Shown here piece by piece: positions 24,641 through 34,202 of a DNA stretch of 64,000 nt. The notes below the pieces were generated by a model. It had not been told where the DNA came from and ran no database searches. It was given only the letters and a program-made list of their open reading frames with translations. The stretch spans positions 1 to 64,000 of the forward strand of contig CAYSTA010000001.1 of assembly GCA_964433845.1 (NCBI GenBank), given 5' to 3'. The number at the start of each line of letters is the position of its first letter. Positions within the stretch are counted from its first letter, which is position 1. This DNA comes from MAG-121220-bin8 sp964433845 (GTDB taxonomy: Bacteria; Bacteroidota; Bacteroidia; Flavobacteriales; Flavobacteriaceae). Both the position numbers and the translations under genes were made by a program.

Positions 24641-26381
24641 TGTATTTTTTTAATATTAGCAGTCTAAAATCAATTGATTTTTGACCAATTTTTTTTATTG
24701 TTTTAATTTTTAATGTTGATGGTCCTTTTTTAAAATACAAATCACCAATATTAATTCTTTTAAATTCTTTTGTATAAGACTCTGTTCTTTTTACCAAGTC
24801 TTTATCCATTCCTATTAATTTTGGATCATGAAAATCTTCTATCTTTTTATATATTATTTGGTTTTCATATTCAATTGCAATTTCAGTTCCAATGCTATTT
24901 TCAGGAAGAGTATAATATAAATCAACATTACTTTTTCCAGAACTTAAAACATCAATATCCCAATATATATAGTCATCTTCATTTTCCCAATTTTCAATAA
25001 AAGAACAATTTGCATGTATAGAAGATCTTTTTAGACTTCCAGTGATTTCAGCATCTCTAGCTGGAAGATGTGTATCGATTAAATCCGTATAATTTACCGT
25101 AAACCTTCTTCTTTTATTAGATTTCTTGAAAGAATCAACCAATGTATTTTCCCATTTGACCTTAGCATTTTTTAATTCTTTATAATCATCAATAAAATTT
25201 TCATTGACAGGTTTTTCTTGTTTATGATCATTATTTAAATCAAACAAATCATCATTATTATCAAGAATAAAATTATTATTCCTTACACTTATTCTATTTC
25301 CCCAATATGAAAATATTTTTCTATTATTATCTTTTAGATTGGGGTTTTCTAAATATTTATTAAAACTTTTTCCATCAAATTCTATGTTAGAAGAATTGTT
25401 TGTTAATTCAACTAATGTTGGAAAAATATCCATAACACTTGTTATCTGATTTATTTTTATTCCTTTCTTAATTTTTGATGGCCATTGAATAAAGAATGGA
25501 ACTCTAACCCCTCCCTCATTTGTACTACCTTTCTTATCTTTTAAATCATTATTCCATCTATTTCCATTAGGACCATTATCACTAAAGAAAATAATGATTG
25601 TATTGTTGTATAAATTATATTTTTTTAATGAATCTATTACTTTGCCAACATTGTAATCTAAATTTTCAACCATCCCAAGTGCTGCTTCCGTTTTTTTAAT
25701 ATTTTCTTTTTCCGAATACCTACCCTGTTTTACTACTTTTTTGTTAGAAACATATGATTCAGGAACTTGCATTGGAGAGTGAGGAGTATTATATGATATA
25801 TAGGTGAAAAAGGGATCCTTTGATTTTTTTATAAATGAAATGGCATTGTTTGTAATGTCATCTGATATATATCCTTTTCCCTTAACAATTTTACCATTTT
25901 TTTCTAATAATGGATTAAAATAATTTCCCCAATGACCAGCAGTAAACCCATAAAATTCTTCAAATCCTCTTGAATTTGGATGATATGGAGGTTGTGATCC
26001 ATTATGCCATTTTCCAAAGAGTCCAGTTCTATACTTCTTTTCTTTAAAAAAATTAGAAATTAATTGATGATCTATATTCATCCTCTCATAACCTTTTGTA
26101 ACACCATTAACTCCAGATCTAACAAAAAACTTTCCTGTTAATAACTCAGCTCTAGTTGGAGAACAAACTGGACTTACATAAAATCTTTCAAACCTAGCTC
26201 CGTTATTGGCAATTGCATCAATGTTTGGAGTACTTAAGTTTGTATTCCCATTAATGCTTAAATCACCCCAACCCTGATCATCAGTTAAAAAAATTAAAAC
26301 ATTTGGTTTATCATCATTAATATCATTACATCCAAACAAGTGTATTAGAAGGAACCAATAAAAAAAAACTTTAAAATTCAT
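24624..26381 (-). CDS. Type I sulfatase lipoprotein
   Basis: The 585-residue protein has a lipoprotein signal (Cys18), the metal-binding DD at 34-35 (FLTDDQGWGD) and the formylglycine motif C73-S-P-T-R (SPVCSPTRAELLTG), so Cys73 must be modified by an anaerobic or FGE-type maturase that is not in the window. Later come FGKWHNG, NTPHSPM and FFSDNGPNG. Residues about 430-580 add a beta-rich domain that may bind carbohydrate. Substrate is unknown; a sulfated sugar of marine glycans is plausible. It is first in the run of minus-strand catabolic genes. Confidence 0.9.
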   Translation of the reverse strand: MNFKVFFYWFLLIHLFGCNDINDDKPNVLIFLTDDQGWGDLSINGNTNLSTPNIDAIANNGARFERFYVSPVCSPTRAELLTGKFFVRSGVNGVTKGYERMNIDHQLISNFFKEKKYRTGLFGKWHNGSQPPYHPNSRGFEEFYGFTAGHWGNYFNPLLEKNGKIVKGKGYISDDITNNAISFIKKSKDPFFTYISYNTPHSPMQVPESYVSNKKVVKQGRYSEKENIKKTEAALGMVENLDYNVGKVIDSLKKYNLYNNTIIIFFSDNGPNGNRWNNDLKDKKGSTNEGGVRVPFFIQWPSKIKKGIKINQITSVMDIFPTLVELTNNSSNIEFDGKSFNKYLENPNLKDNNRKIFSYWGNRISVRNNNFILDNNDDLFDLNNDHKQEKPVNENFIDDYKELKNAKVKWENTLVDSFKKSNKRRRFTVNYTDLIDTHLPARDAEITGSLKRSSIHANCSFIENWENEDDYIYWDIDVLSSGKSNVDLYYTLPENSIGTEIAIEYENQIIYKKIEDFHDPKLIGMDKDLVKRTESYTKEFKRINIGDLYFKKGPSTLKIKTIKKIGQKSIDFRLLILKKYSEKNI

Positions 26382-26480
26382 TTCATTATTTATAAAAGTT
26401 GTTCTAAAGTTAAAGTTTGTCTGTTTTCTATTAAAATATTTCTATAATAAATTTCTATATTGTTAATTAAAACAAACATC

Positions 26481-28472
26481 ATGAAAAGTCCTATTAATCA
26501 GATATTATTATTTGTCTTTATATTTTTTATAAGCTGCTCATCACCAATTAAAGAAAAATCAGATTTTAATTTCTTTTCTGAACAATTTGCTGATCTAAAA
26601 ATACTTAGATATCAAGTTCCTGGTTTTGATGAGTTGAATTTAGAACAAAAAAAACTTGTTTATTATCTTTCTCAAGCTGGTTTATCTGGCAGAGATATCA
26701 TGTATGATCAAAATTATAGACATAATATTTCTATTAGAGTTGCTTTAGAAAAAATATATACGGATTACAATGGTGATAAATTATCAGATGATTGGAAAAA
26801 ATTTGAAACTTATCTTAAAAGAATATGGTTTTCAAATGGCATTCATCATCATTATTCAAATGATAAATTTGAACCTGGTTTTTCTGCTGAATTTTTAGAA
26901 AAATTACTCAATGAAAGTAACGTTGAATTAAATAAAGAAGCTTTTGAAGTTATTTTTAATGATGAAGATTCAAAGAAAGTAAATTTAGATGCTAGTAAAG
27001 GTTTAATTAAAGGCTCTGCAGTAAATTTCTACGGACCTGATGTAACCACTGAAGACGTAGATTTTTATTATAGTGAAATTAAAAAAGTACCTAACCCTAA
27101 AAAACCTATTTCCCTAGGTTTAAACTCTAAACTTATTAAAGAAAACGGAAAACTTGTAGAAAAGGTTTGGAAGCTAGGTGGAATGTACAGTGAGGAAATA
27201 GAAAATATGATTTATTGGTTAAAAAAAGCTTCAGAAGTGGCTGAAAATGAAAAACAAAAAGAAGGTTTTGACCTTTTAATTAAATATTATGAGACAGGAG
27301 ATTTATCAATCTGGGATGAATATAATGTGACATGGGTAGAAACCATTGAAGGAGATGTAGATTATATAAACGGATTTATTGAGGTCTATAATGATCCTAA
27401 AGGATATAGAGGATCCTATGAATCTGTAGTTCAAATAAAAGATTTTGAAATGAGTAAAAAGATGGATGCACTTTCAGAAAATGCCCAATGGTTTGAAGAC
27501 AATTCTCCTATAATGGAAAAACATAAAAAAAATAATGTAGTTGGAATATCTTATAATACTGTAAATGTAGCCAGTGAAGCTGGAGATGCTTCTCCATCAA
27601 CTCCAATTGGAATAAATCTTCCAAATGCTAACTGGATAAGAGTTGAACATGGATCTAAATCAATTTCTCTTGGAAACATACTTTATGCCTATGGAAATGC
27701 TGGAAGCAGCGGAAGACTTAATGAATTTGCTTTTTCTCAAAAAGAAATAGATCTTGAAATAAAACATGGTGAAAATGCAGGTAGTTTGCACACTGCACTT
27801 CATGAAGTAATAGGTCATGCAAGTGGAAAAATAAATGAAGGAGTTGGTACCACAAAAGAAACATTAAAAAGCTATGCTTCTGCTCTGGAAGAAGCAAGAG
27901 CAGATCTAGTAGGATTATATTATATTCCTGATAATAAACTTGAAGAAATAGGTATATCACCCTCAGCAGAAGAGATGGGAATAGCCAGTTATGATGGTTA
28001 TATAAGAAATGGTCTTATTACACAACTTATTAGAATAAAATTAGGTGATGATATAGAAGAATCTCATATGAGAAATCGCCAACTTATTTCTCTATGGGCT
28101 TATGAACAAGGTTTAAATGATAATATCATAGAAAAAGTCAAGAAAAACAACAAGACATTTTATGTTATAAATGACTATAAAAAACTTAGAGAATTATTTG
28201 GTGTATTACTTAAAGAAATTCAAAGAATTAAATCAGAAGGAGACTTTGAAGCTGGAAAAAATTTGATAGAAAATTATGGTGTAAAAGTTGATCAAGAATT
28301 GCATAAAGAAGTTTTAGAAAGAAATAGCAAATTTACTTCTGCACCATATAGTGGTTTTATTAATCCTGATTTAGTTTTAGTTAAAGATAAAGATGGAAAT
28401 ATCATTGATGTAAAAGTTGAACAGCCAAAAAGCTTTGCAACTCAAATGTTATCGTATTCTGAAAAATATTAA
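26481..28472 (+). CDS. M49-family dipeptidyl-peptidase III-like zinc peptidase
   Basis: The 663-residue lipoprotein (MKSPINQILLFVFIFFISC) carries the zinc motif HEVIGH (LHEVIGHASGKINEG, the Bacteroidota form of HEXXGH) and the third ligand in EEARADLVGLYY. M49 enzymes remove dipeptides from the N-terminus of peptides. The lipid anchor places it in the envelope. I chose ATG 26481 over the upstream TTG at 26460 because it begins the lipoprotein signal directly. It is divergent from the sulfatase and is followed by tRNA-Pro(GGG). Confidence 0.9.
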   Translation: MKSPINQILLFVFIFFISCSSPIKEKSDFNFFSEQFADLKILRYQVPGFDELNLEQKKLVYYLSQAGLSGRDIMYDQNYRHNISIRVALEKIYTDYNGDKLSDDWKKFETYLKRIWFSNGIHHHYSNDKFEPGFSAEFLEKLLNESNVELNKEAFEVIFNDEDSKKVNLDASKGLIKGSAVNFYGPDVTTEDVDFYYSEIKKVPNPKKPISLGLNSKLIKENGKLVEKVWKLGGMYSEEIENMIYWLKKASEVAENEKQKEGFDLLIKYYETGDLSIWDEYNVTWVETIEGDVDYINGFIEVYNDPKGYRGSYESVVQIKDFEMSKKMDALSENAQWFEDNSPIMEKHKKNNVVGISYNTVNVASEAGDASPSTPIGINLPNANWIRVEHGSKSISLGNILYAYGNAGSSGRLNEFAFSQKEIDLEIKHGENAGSLHTALHEVIGHASGKINEGVGTTKETLKSYASALEEARADLVGLYYIPDNKLEEIGISPSAEEMGIASYDGYIRNGLITQLIRIKLGDDIEESHMRNRQLISLWAYEQGLNDNIIEKVKKNNKTFYVINDYKKLRELFGVLLKEIQRIKSEGDFEAGKNLIENYGVKVDQELHKEVLERNSKFTSAPYSGFINPDLVLVKDKDGNIIDVKVEQPKSFATQMLSYSEKY

Positions 28473-28490
28473 TTATTTTCTTCATGTTTT

Positions 28491-28568
<78 letters not shown>

Positions 28569-28574
28569 TTAAAT

Positions 28575-28582
28575 TATATTTG
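28575..28582 (+). promoter_or_regulatory. Candidate -7 box (TATATTTG)
   Basis: TATATTTG fits the Bacteroidota -7 motif. It predicts a start near 28587 and a leader of about 18 bases for the membrane protein at 28605. No clear -33 TTTG is present at 19 bases because that stretch is the tRNA T-arm. Confidence 0.4.
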
Positions 28583-28604
28583 CAATCATTCTTAAACAAA
28601 CATA

Positions 28605-29468
28605 ATGTTCGACTTATTATTTGCTAAAACTTTTTTAATAGTTGGAGGAATGCTTGTCATTACAACTTTTTTCTCAAGAATAAACAAGGCATATGAAACT
28701 ACATCTGAAGCTATAATCACAATCATAGGATCATTTATATTCCTGTTTGCTATAATGTTTTTTGACGACAGTTATCCTTTAAACATAATCCTAGTTTCAA
28801 TATTTTCAGGTTTTATTGGATGGAGTATTGGGCCTACTATTTCTGCGCTTGGAGAGAGCTACAAGATGAAAAAATACAAAAAACAAGCAGGGCTTTTAAG
28901 TAAAACAATAGTTACTGAAAAAAAGACAGCAACAGAAAAGTTTTTTGGTGCAGAAGACAAAAAGAAAACTATGTTTTATGAAAAATCTAATCCTTTGGAA
29001 TTATTTGATTCTGAGTCAGAAAAATATAACCTTTTAATTGAAGAAATAAGATCCTCAAATGATTTTAAAAAAGATAATTACCATCAAGAGTGGCAAAATG
29101 TAGTTTTTCAAGCCATGTTTGCAACAACGATTGCTGTCTTAGCATCAGCATCAATTGTATTTACCTCTTCTTTTGACTTTGGTATTATGGGTGGATTTTT
29201 ATTTATAGCATTGATTATTCTTATATTAATGGGGATTCTGAATTATTTTATATTTAAATCAAAAAAATATTCACTTATTAGAGCATATTTTGGTGTTCTT
29301 GTTTTTACTGGATATCTTTTATATGATTTCAATATGTTAGAAAAGCAAATGAATGCAGGAGATGAATCATGGTCAACAGCTGTACAAATTGCAGTAAATT
29401 TATATTTAGATATAATTAATTTATTTTTAGATATACTTTATATTTTAGCTGAAAGTGGTGGTAATTAA
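28605..29468 (+). CDS. Bax-inhibitor-1-like membrane protein
   Basis: The 287-residue protein has two or three N-terminal helices, a charged cytoplasmic region (residues about 85-150, rich in Lys and Glu) and about five more helices. The end, FGVLVFTGYLLYDFNML, then LYLDIINLFLDILYIL, matches the last two helices of the BI-1/YccA family, where conserved acidic residues in these helices form a pH-sensing pair. The long soluble insertion is not typical of short BI-1 proteins. A role in membrane or ion homeostasis is the family inference. Confidence 0.6.
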   Translation: MFDLLFAKTFLIVGGMLVITTFFSRINKAYETTSEAIITIIGSFIFLFAIMFFDDSYPLNIILVSIFSGFIGWSIGPTISALGESYKMKKYKKQAGLLSKTIVTEKKTATEKFFGAEDKKKTMFYEKSNPLELFDSESEKYNLLIEEIRSSNDFKKDNYHQEWQNVVFQAMFATTIAVLASASIVFTSSFDFGIMGGFLFIALIILILMGILNYFIFKSKKYSLIRAYFGVLVFTGYLLYDFNMLEKQMNAGDESWSTAVQIAVNLYLDIINLFLDILYILAESGGN

Positions 29469-29493
29469 ATTTTAATCAAATAAATTATAAAAA

Positions 29494-30633
29494 ATGAACA
29501 AATATATCTCTACAACTATAATAGGCTTATTAATTTTAAATTTTTCATTTGCTCAGGATCTTAAGCCTTTAGATCAAGAAGGAGATGATTCCATTTTAAC
29601 AGAAGAAACAAACTATGAAATGGAATTAGTATTTGAAGATGAAAATATTATATGGGCTATTGAATTTTTTGAAGATAATTCTATTCTAGCAACTGTAAAA
29701 TCTGGATCTATTTTTCACTATAAAGATGGGGTAAAAACAAAAATAAAAGGAGTCCCAGATATATATTTAAGAGGACAAGGGGGGTTGATGGATATAGCTT
29801 TTCATCCTAATTTTAAAGAAAACAGATGGCTGTATTTTTCTTATGCTTCTGAAGATGCTGGAGAAAAGGGAGGCAATACTACTATAGCTAGAGCAAAACT
29901 AATAGAAGATTCTCTAGTTGATTTAGAGATACTCTATAAAGGATCTCCCAATTCAAGAAAAGGACAACACTTTGGAGGAAGGTTAGAATTCGATAATGAC
30001 AATTATCTCTATTTTTCAATTGGAGATAGAGGAAATAGAGATGTAAACCCTCAAAACATCAATCTTGATGGTGGGAAAATCTACAGAATTAATGAAGATG
30101 GAACTATTCCTAAAGACAATCCATTTTTCAATAATCCTAATGCAAAAAAAGCTGTTTATTCTTATGGACATAGAAATCCTCAAGGGATGTTTAAACATCC
30201 TGTTACTGGAGAAATATGGACTAATGAACATGGACCAAGAGGAGGGGATGAAATAAACATTATAAAAAAAGGTAAAAATTATGGTTGGCCTAAAATTACT
30301 TATGGAATTAATTATAGCCTCACTACAATAACAAAAGATAAAAGTCTTCCAGGGATGGAACAACCATTATATTATTGGTTGCCATCTATTGCCCCTAGTT
30401 CATTTGAATATATTTCAAGTAATATATATCCAAACTGGAATGGAAGCTTACTTGCAGGAGCCCTGGTTTTTAAACATATAGAAAGAATTGGATTAAAAAA
30501 TAACAAAGTTGTATCAAGGTCTAAAATAGCTGAAGGTTTGGGAAGACCTAGAGATGTAAAACAAGGTCCCGATGGATACATTTATGTTTCAATTGAAAAT
30601 AAGGGTATTTATAAAATTGTTCCTAAAAAGTGA
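29494..30633 (+). CDS. PQQ-dependent aldose sugar dehydrogenase-like protein
   Basis: The 379-residue protein has a signal peptide (to about residue 20) and a six-bladed propeller of the soluble glucose dehydrogenase type: GQGGLMDIAFHPNF, HFGGRLEFDNDNYLYFSIGD, YSYGHRNPQG, NEHGPRGGDEIN (calcium/PQQ region) and EGLGRPRDVKQGPDGYIY. It oxidises an aldose in the periplasm with PQQ, which must come from elsewhere because no pqq gene is in the window. Its TGA overlaps the GTG start of the cytochrome gene, so electron transfer to that cytochrome is likely. Confidence 0.85.
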   Translation: MNKYISTTIIGLLILNFSFAQDLKPLDQEGDDSILTEETNYEMELVFEDENIIWAIEFFEDNSILATVKSGSIFHYKDGVKTKIKGVPDIYLRGQGGLMDIAFHPNFKENRWLYFSYASEDAGEKGGNTTIARAKLIEDSLVDLEILYKGSPNSRKGQHFGGRLEFDNDNYLYFSIGDRGNRDVNPQNINLDGGKIYRINEDGTIPKDNPFFNNPNAKKAVYSYGHRNPQGMFKHPVTGEIWTNEHGPRGGDEINIIKKGKNYGWPKITYGINYSLTTITKDKSLPGMEQPLYYWLPSIAPSSFEYISSNIYPNWNGSLLAGALVFKHIERIGLKNNKVVSRSKIAEGLGRPRDVKQGPDGYIYVSIENKGIYKIVPKK

Positions 30634-31025
30634 AGTTTTTAAAATTCATTTTAATAATTTTTCCAATATTAATTTATTCACAAAAGGATAGTTTAGAAAT
30701 TTCTATTAATAATGGAAAATCTATCTACAATGATTTTTGTATAATATGTCATATGCATGATGGAAAAGGACAAAAAGGCATTTTTCCTCCCTTAGCAAAA
30801 TCAGATTATCTATTTAAAAATATGGAGGAAAGCATTAAGGCAATAAAATTTGGAGGAATTGATGGTGAAATTGTAGTTAATGGAGTTAAATATGATACTA
30901 GAATGGAAAGAATGGGTTTATATGATGATGAAATAGCAGATGTGATGAATTACATTCTAAATAGCTGGGGAAATAAATATGACAAAATGATTAGAGAAAA
31001 ATATATAAGAAAAATTAAAAAATAA
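30630..31025 (+). CDS. Class I cytochrome c, partner of the sugar dehydrogenase
   Basis: The 131-residue protein starts at GTG within the overlap GTGA. It has a signal peptide (FLKFILIIFPILIYSQ) and the heme motif C37-I-I-C40-H41 (YNDFCIICHMHDGKGQ), with a Met near residue 93 (DTRMERMG) as likely distal ligand. It is a single-heme periplasmic cytochrome. The 4-base overlap with the PQQ dehydrogenase indicates translational coupling, so it is the probable electron acceptor of that enzyme. The C-terminus is basic. Confidence 0.85.
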   Translation: MKFLKFILIIFPILIYSQKDSLEISINNGKSIYNDFCIICHMHDGKGQKGIFPPLAKSDYLFKNMEESIKAIKFGGIDGEIVVNGVKYDTRMERMGLYDDEIADVMNYILNSWGNKYDKMIREKYIRKIKK

Positions 31026-31027
31026 AG

Positions 31028-31630
31028 ATGTTTTTAATAGGGATATGTGGCGGAACCGGTTCTGGAAAAAGCACACTTGCTAAAAGCTTAGAAAAACATT
31101 ATAAAGAATCAGGGGTTATTAAAATTCTATGTGATTCATACTATAAAGACAATTCTGAATTAAACTTAATTAACAGATCTAAAATAAATTTTGATCACCC
31201 AAATTCAATTGATTTTAAATTATTAATAAAAAACTTAAAAGATTTAAAAGAAAATAATAAAATTAAAGAACCTATTTATTCTTATATAAGTCATAAAAGA
31301 TTAAAAAAAAAGAAAACAATTCTTCCAAAGAAAATTATAATTCTAGAAGGAATACATGTTTTTTGTAATGAAAAACTAATTGAATTAATTGATTTTGGAA
31401 TTTACCTTGATATTGATGAAAAAACAAGATTAAAAAGAAGGATACAAAGAGATATTTTATCTAGAGGAAGATCTAAAAAAGAAGTTAAAAAAAGGTTTTT
31501 TAGTATGTGTAAACCAATGCATAAAAAATATGTTGATCCATCAAAGAAGTATGCTGATATAATTCTAAAATCAAAAACTATTTCAACTAAAAAAGTTATA
31601 AATTTAATTTCAGAAAAAAGAATGTTTTGA
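31028..31630 (+). CDS. udk: Uridine kinase
   Basis: The 200-residue protein has the P-loop GICGGTGSGKSTLAK (residues 5-19), a lid and base-binding region (CDSYYKD, KINFDHPNSIDFK) and IILEGIHVF, IYLDIDEKTRLKRRIQRD. It phosphorylates uridine and cytidine in pyrimidine salvage. In flavobacteria it precedes divIC, as here. It begins 3 bases after the cytochrome gene and its TGA overlaps the next start. Confidence 0.9.
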   Translation: MFLIGICGGTGSGKSTLAKSLEKHYKESGVIKILCDSYYKDNSELNLINRSKINFDHPNSIDFKLLIKNLKDLKENNKIKEPIYSYISHKRLKKKKTILPKKIIILEGIHVFCNEKLIELIDFGIYLDIDEKTRLKRRIQRDILSRGRSKKEVKKRFFSMCKPMHKKYVDPSKKYADIILKSKTISTKKVINLISEKRMF

Positions 31631-31950
31631 ATTTTATAAAAAGAATCAAATCCAATAAGTATTATAGATTTATAACAAACATCTATATAGTAATAACTCT
31701 TGTATTCTTATTTTGGATGTTGTTTATGGATGCTAACTCTTATCTCTTTCACAGACAACTAAATAAAGAAATAAATGATTTAAAAGAACAAAAAAGATTA
31801 TTAGAAATTGAGATTAAAAATGATAAAAAACTGATAGAAGATCTAAATGATCTTGACAATTATGAAGCATTTGCTAGAGAAAATTTTTTCATGAAAAAAG
31901 AAAATGAAGAAATATATATAATTGAATTTCAAGACAGTCTTAAAAACTAG
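31627..31950 (+). CDS. FtsB/DivIC septum-formation protein
   Basis: The 107-residue product has a short cytoplasmic N-terminus, one helix (about residues 15-37: FITNIYIVITLVFLFWMLF) and a coiled coil (about 45-80: HRQLNKEINDLKEQKRLLEI), the form of DivIC/FtsB, which joins FtsL and FtsQ in the divisome. Its C-terminus has ARENFFMKKENEEIYII, typical of the family. The start is TTG in the overlap TTGA with the udk stop, which gives coupled translation; the 5' end cannot be placed at an ATG. Confidence 0.85.
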   Translation: MNFIKRIKSNKYYRFITNIYIVITLVFLFWMLFMDANSYLFHRQLNKEINDLKEQKRLLEIEIKNDKKLIEDLNDLDNYEAFARENFFMKKENEEIYIIEFQDSLKN

Positions 31951-32022
31951 TTAACAAAAAGACTTACACTACTAATTCACGGACATCAAAATATTGTATT
32001 TTTAACGCAACTATTATATTTA

Positions 32023-32787
32023 ATGGGAAAAATAATTGCTGTATCGAATCAAAAAGGAGGTGTTGGCAAGACTACTACTTCATTAAACCTTGCTGCATGT
32101 TTGGGTATTTTAGAAAAAAAAGTTCTTTTAATTGATCTTGATCCACAGGCAAATGCGTCATCAGGAATTGGAATAGATTTAAAAAAAATTAAAAAGTCTT
32201 CATACCATCTGTTAGAACATACTGAAAAAGCAAATAATATTATTTTAAAATCAAATACTCCAAACCTTGATATAATACCTTCAAATATTGATTTAGTAGC
32301 AATTGAATTAGAATTAGTAAATCATCCTAGTCGAGAATTTATGTTAAGAGATGCATTAAAAGAAGTTAAAGACCTATATGAATATATAATTATTGATTGT
32401 GCTCCTTCATTAGGATTAATTACATTGAATGCATTAACGGCTGCTAATTCCGTGATTATCCCAATTCAATGTGAATACTTTGCTCTTGAAGGGCTTGGAA
32501 AACTACTAAATACCATAAAAAGTATTCAAAAAATACACAATAAAGAGTTAAAAATTGAAGGTCTTCTCTTAACAATGTATGACACAAGGTTAAGACTTTC
32601 AAATCAGGTTGTAGATGAAGTTAAAAAACATTTTCATGACATGGTATTTAAAACAATTATACAAAGAAATGTAAAGTTAGGTGAGGCCCCAAGCCATGGA
32701 AAAAATATAATAGACTATGATGTAACAAGTAAAGGGGCAAAAAACTATATTAAATTAGCTCAAGAATTAATAAATAATAATTTTTAA
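32023..32787 (+). CDS. parA: ParA/Soj chromosome partition ATPase
   Basis: The 254-residue ATPase has the deviant Walker A motif QKGGVGKTTTSLNLA (9-23), Walker B (VLLIDLDPQAN) and the ADP/ATP switch region (YIIIDCAPSLGLITLNAL). It moves the origin region with ParB by binding DNA as an ATP dimer. Its stop overlaps the parB start by one base (TAATG), so the pair is coupled. A 72-base gap precedes it. No parS palindrome was seen nearby. Confidence 0.93.
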   Translation: MGKIIAVSNQKGGVGKTTTSLNLAACLGILEKKVLLIDLDPQANASSGIGIDLKKIKKSSYHLLEHTEKANNIILKSNTPNLDIIPSNIDLVAIELELVNHPSREFMLRDALKEVKDLYEYIIIDCAPSLGLITLNALTAANSVIIPIQCEYFALEGLGKLLNTIKSIQKIHNKELKIEGLLLTMYDTRLRLSNQVVDEVKKHFHDMVFKTIIQRNVKLGEAPSHGKNIIDYDVTSKGAKNYIKLAQELINNNF

Positions 32788-33683
32788 TGGCAAAAGCGTA
32801 CAACAAACAACCTTTAGGGAGAGGTTTATCTGCTTTACTTGATAATCCTTCAGAAGATATTAAGTCTGTTGAAGATAAGAATGCAGATCAAATTATAGGT
32901 AATGTAATAGAACTTCCTATTGATCAAATCAACTTAAACCCATTTCAACCAAGAACGAATTTTGAAAATGAAAAAATAATAGAGCTAGCTCAATCAATTA
33001 AACAACTTGGAATAATTCAACCAATTACTGTAAGGAAAATTGGATTTAAGGCTTTTGAAATTATATCTGGAGAAAGAAGATTCAGAGCCGTATCCTCATT
33101 GAAATTAAAATCAATACCTGCATTTATTAGAATAGCAAATGACCAACAGTCATTGGAAATGGCATTAGTTGAAAACATACAAAGAGAAAATCTTGATCCT
33201 ATTGAAATTGCGTTATGCTATCAGCGTTTAATTGATGAAGTAATGTTAACTCAAGAACAAATGAGTTCAAGGGTAGGTAAAAAAAGATCTACTATTTCAA
33301 ATTATTTAAGACTATTAAAATTAGATCCAATCATCCAAACTGGGATTAGAGATGGATTTATTTCTATGGGGCATGGTAGGGCATTAGTAACAATTGAAAA
33401 AAAAGAAGATCAATTAAAGCTTTATGAAAAGATTCTAACTAAATTTATTTCTGTTAGAGAAGCTGAGAAATTAGCTAATAATTTTAAAAACCCAAAAAAA
33501 TCATTAAGTAAAAAATTTAAGATAAATGAACCTTTTAATTCAGAATTAAAAAAATTAAAAAAAACATATAATTCAGAAGTTAAAATTAAGTTAAACGGGG
33601 AGCAAAAAGGTTTTATAATCATTCCATTTAATAATATTGAGGATTTCAAAGAGATAAATAAGAAATTAAATGGGAAAAAGTAA
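32787..33683 (+). CDS. parB: ParB chromosome partition protein
   Basis: The 298-residue protein has the ParB N-terminal motif (NPFQPRTNFE, IIQPITVRK, FEIISGERRFRA) that binds CTP and spreads, the HTH region (LTQEQMSSRVGKKRSTISNY) that binds parS and a C-terminal Lys-rich dimerisation region. Its start overlaps the parA stop. The last 14 bases overlap the next gene. The parS sites are not visible in this window. Confidence 0.93.
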   Translation: MAKAYNKQPLGRGLSALLDNPSEDIKSVEDKNADQIIGNVIELPIDQINLNPFQPRTNFENEKIIELAQSIKQLGIIQPITVRKIGFKAFEIISGERRFRAVSSLKLKSIPAFIRIANDQQSLEMALVENIQRENLDPIEIALCYQRLIDEVMLTQEQMSSRVGKKRSTISNYLRLLKLDPIIQTGIRDGFISMGHGRALVTIEKKEDQLKLYEKILTKFISVREAEKLANNFKNPKKSLSKKFKINEPFNSELKKLKKTYNSEVKIKLNGEQKGFIIIPFNNIEDFKEINKKLNGKK

Positions 33684-34200
33684 ACTTATATTTTTTGTTT
33701 TAATATTATTTACATCTAACTGTTTTTCTCAAGAACCATCATTTGATGAACTAGATCCATTAAGTCCATCAAAAGCAGCTTTTTACTCTGCAGTATTTCC
33801 TGGCGCTGGTCAGGCATTTAATAAAAAGTATTGGAAAATTCCTATTGTTTATGCTGCAATTGGGACTTCTATTTATTCATATAATTTTAATCAAAAAAAA
33901 TATTGGAACTATAGAAATGCATATAAAAGCAGAAAAGCCGGTTACAATAATGATGAATTTCAAAATTTAATTTTAGATGATAATAGACTTTTAGATGGAG
34001 CAGAATTCCATAAAAAAAATAGAGACTTATCAATGGTTTTTATTGTAGGTTTCTACATTTTAAATATCCTAGATGCTAATATTGATGCACATTTAAAACA
34101 ATATAATGTAAATGAAAACCTAACACTAAAACCATATATAGATAAAGGAATAGCTACAAACTCTGAATCTATTGGATTATCATTAAATTTGAATTTTTAA
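33670..34200 (+). CDS. DUF5683 outer-membrane-associated protein
   Basis: The 176-residue protein has a signal peptide (LIFFVLILFTSNCFSQ) and a DUF5683 region: SPSKAAFYSAVFPGAGQAFN and YWKIPIVYAAIGTSIYSY. DUF5683 is conserved in Bacteroidota and lies in the parAB-dapB-lepB block as here. It may sit in the envelope with two hydrophobic helices and a terminal beta strand (IGLSLNLNF). Function is unknown. Its start lies inside the end of parB by 14 bases. Confidence 0.85.
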   Translation: MGKSKLIFFVLILFTSNCFSQEPSFDELDPLSPSKAAFYSAVFPGAGQAFNKKYWKIPIVYAAIGTSIYSYNFNQKKYWNYRNAYKSRKAGYNNDEFQNLILDDNRLLDGAEFHKKNRDLSMVFIVGFYILNILDANIDAHLKQYNVNENLTLKPYIDKGIATNSESIGLSLNLNF

Positions 34201-34202
34201 AA

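Noticed and set aside
32023..33683. parS site near parAB
   Set aside because: No palindrome close to GTTTCACGTGAAAC was found in or around the genes, so none is reported.
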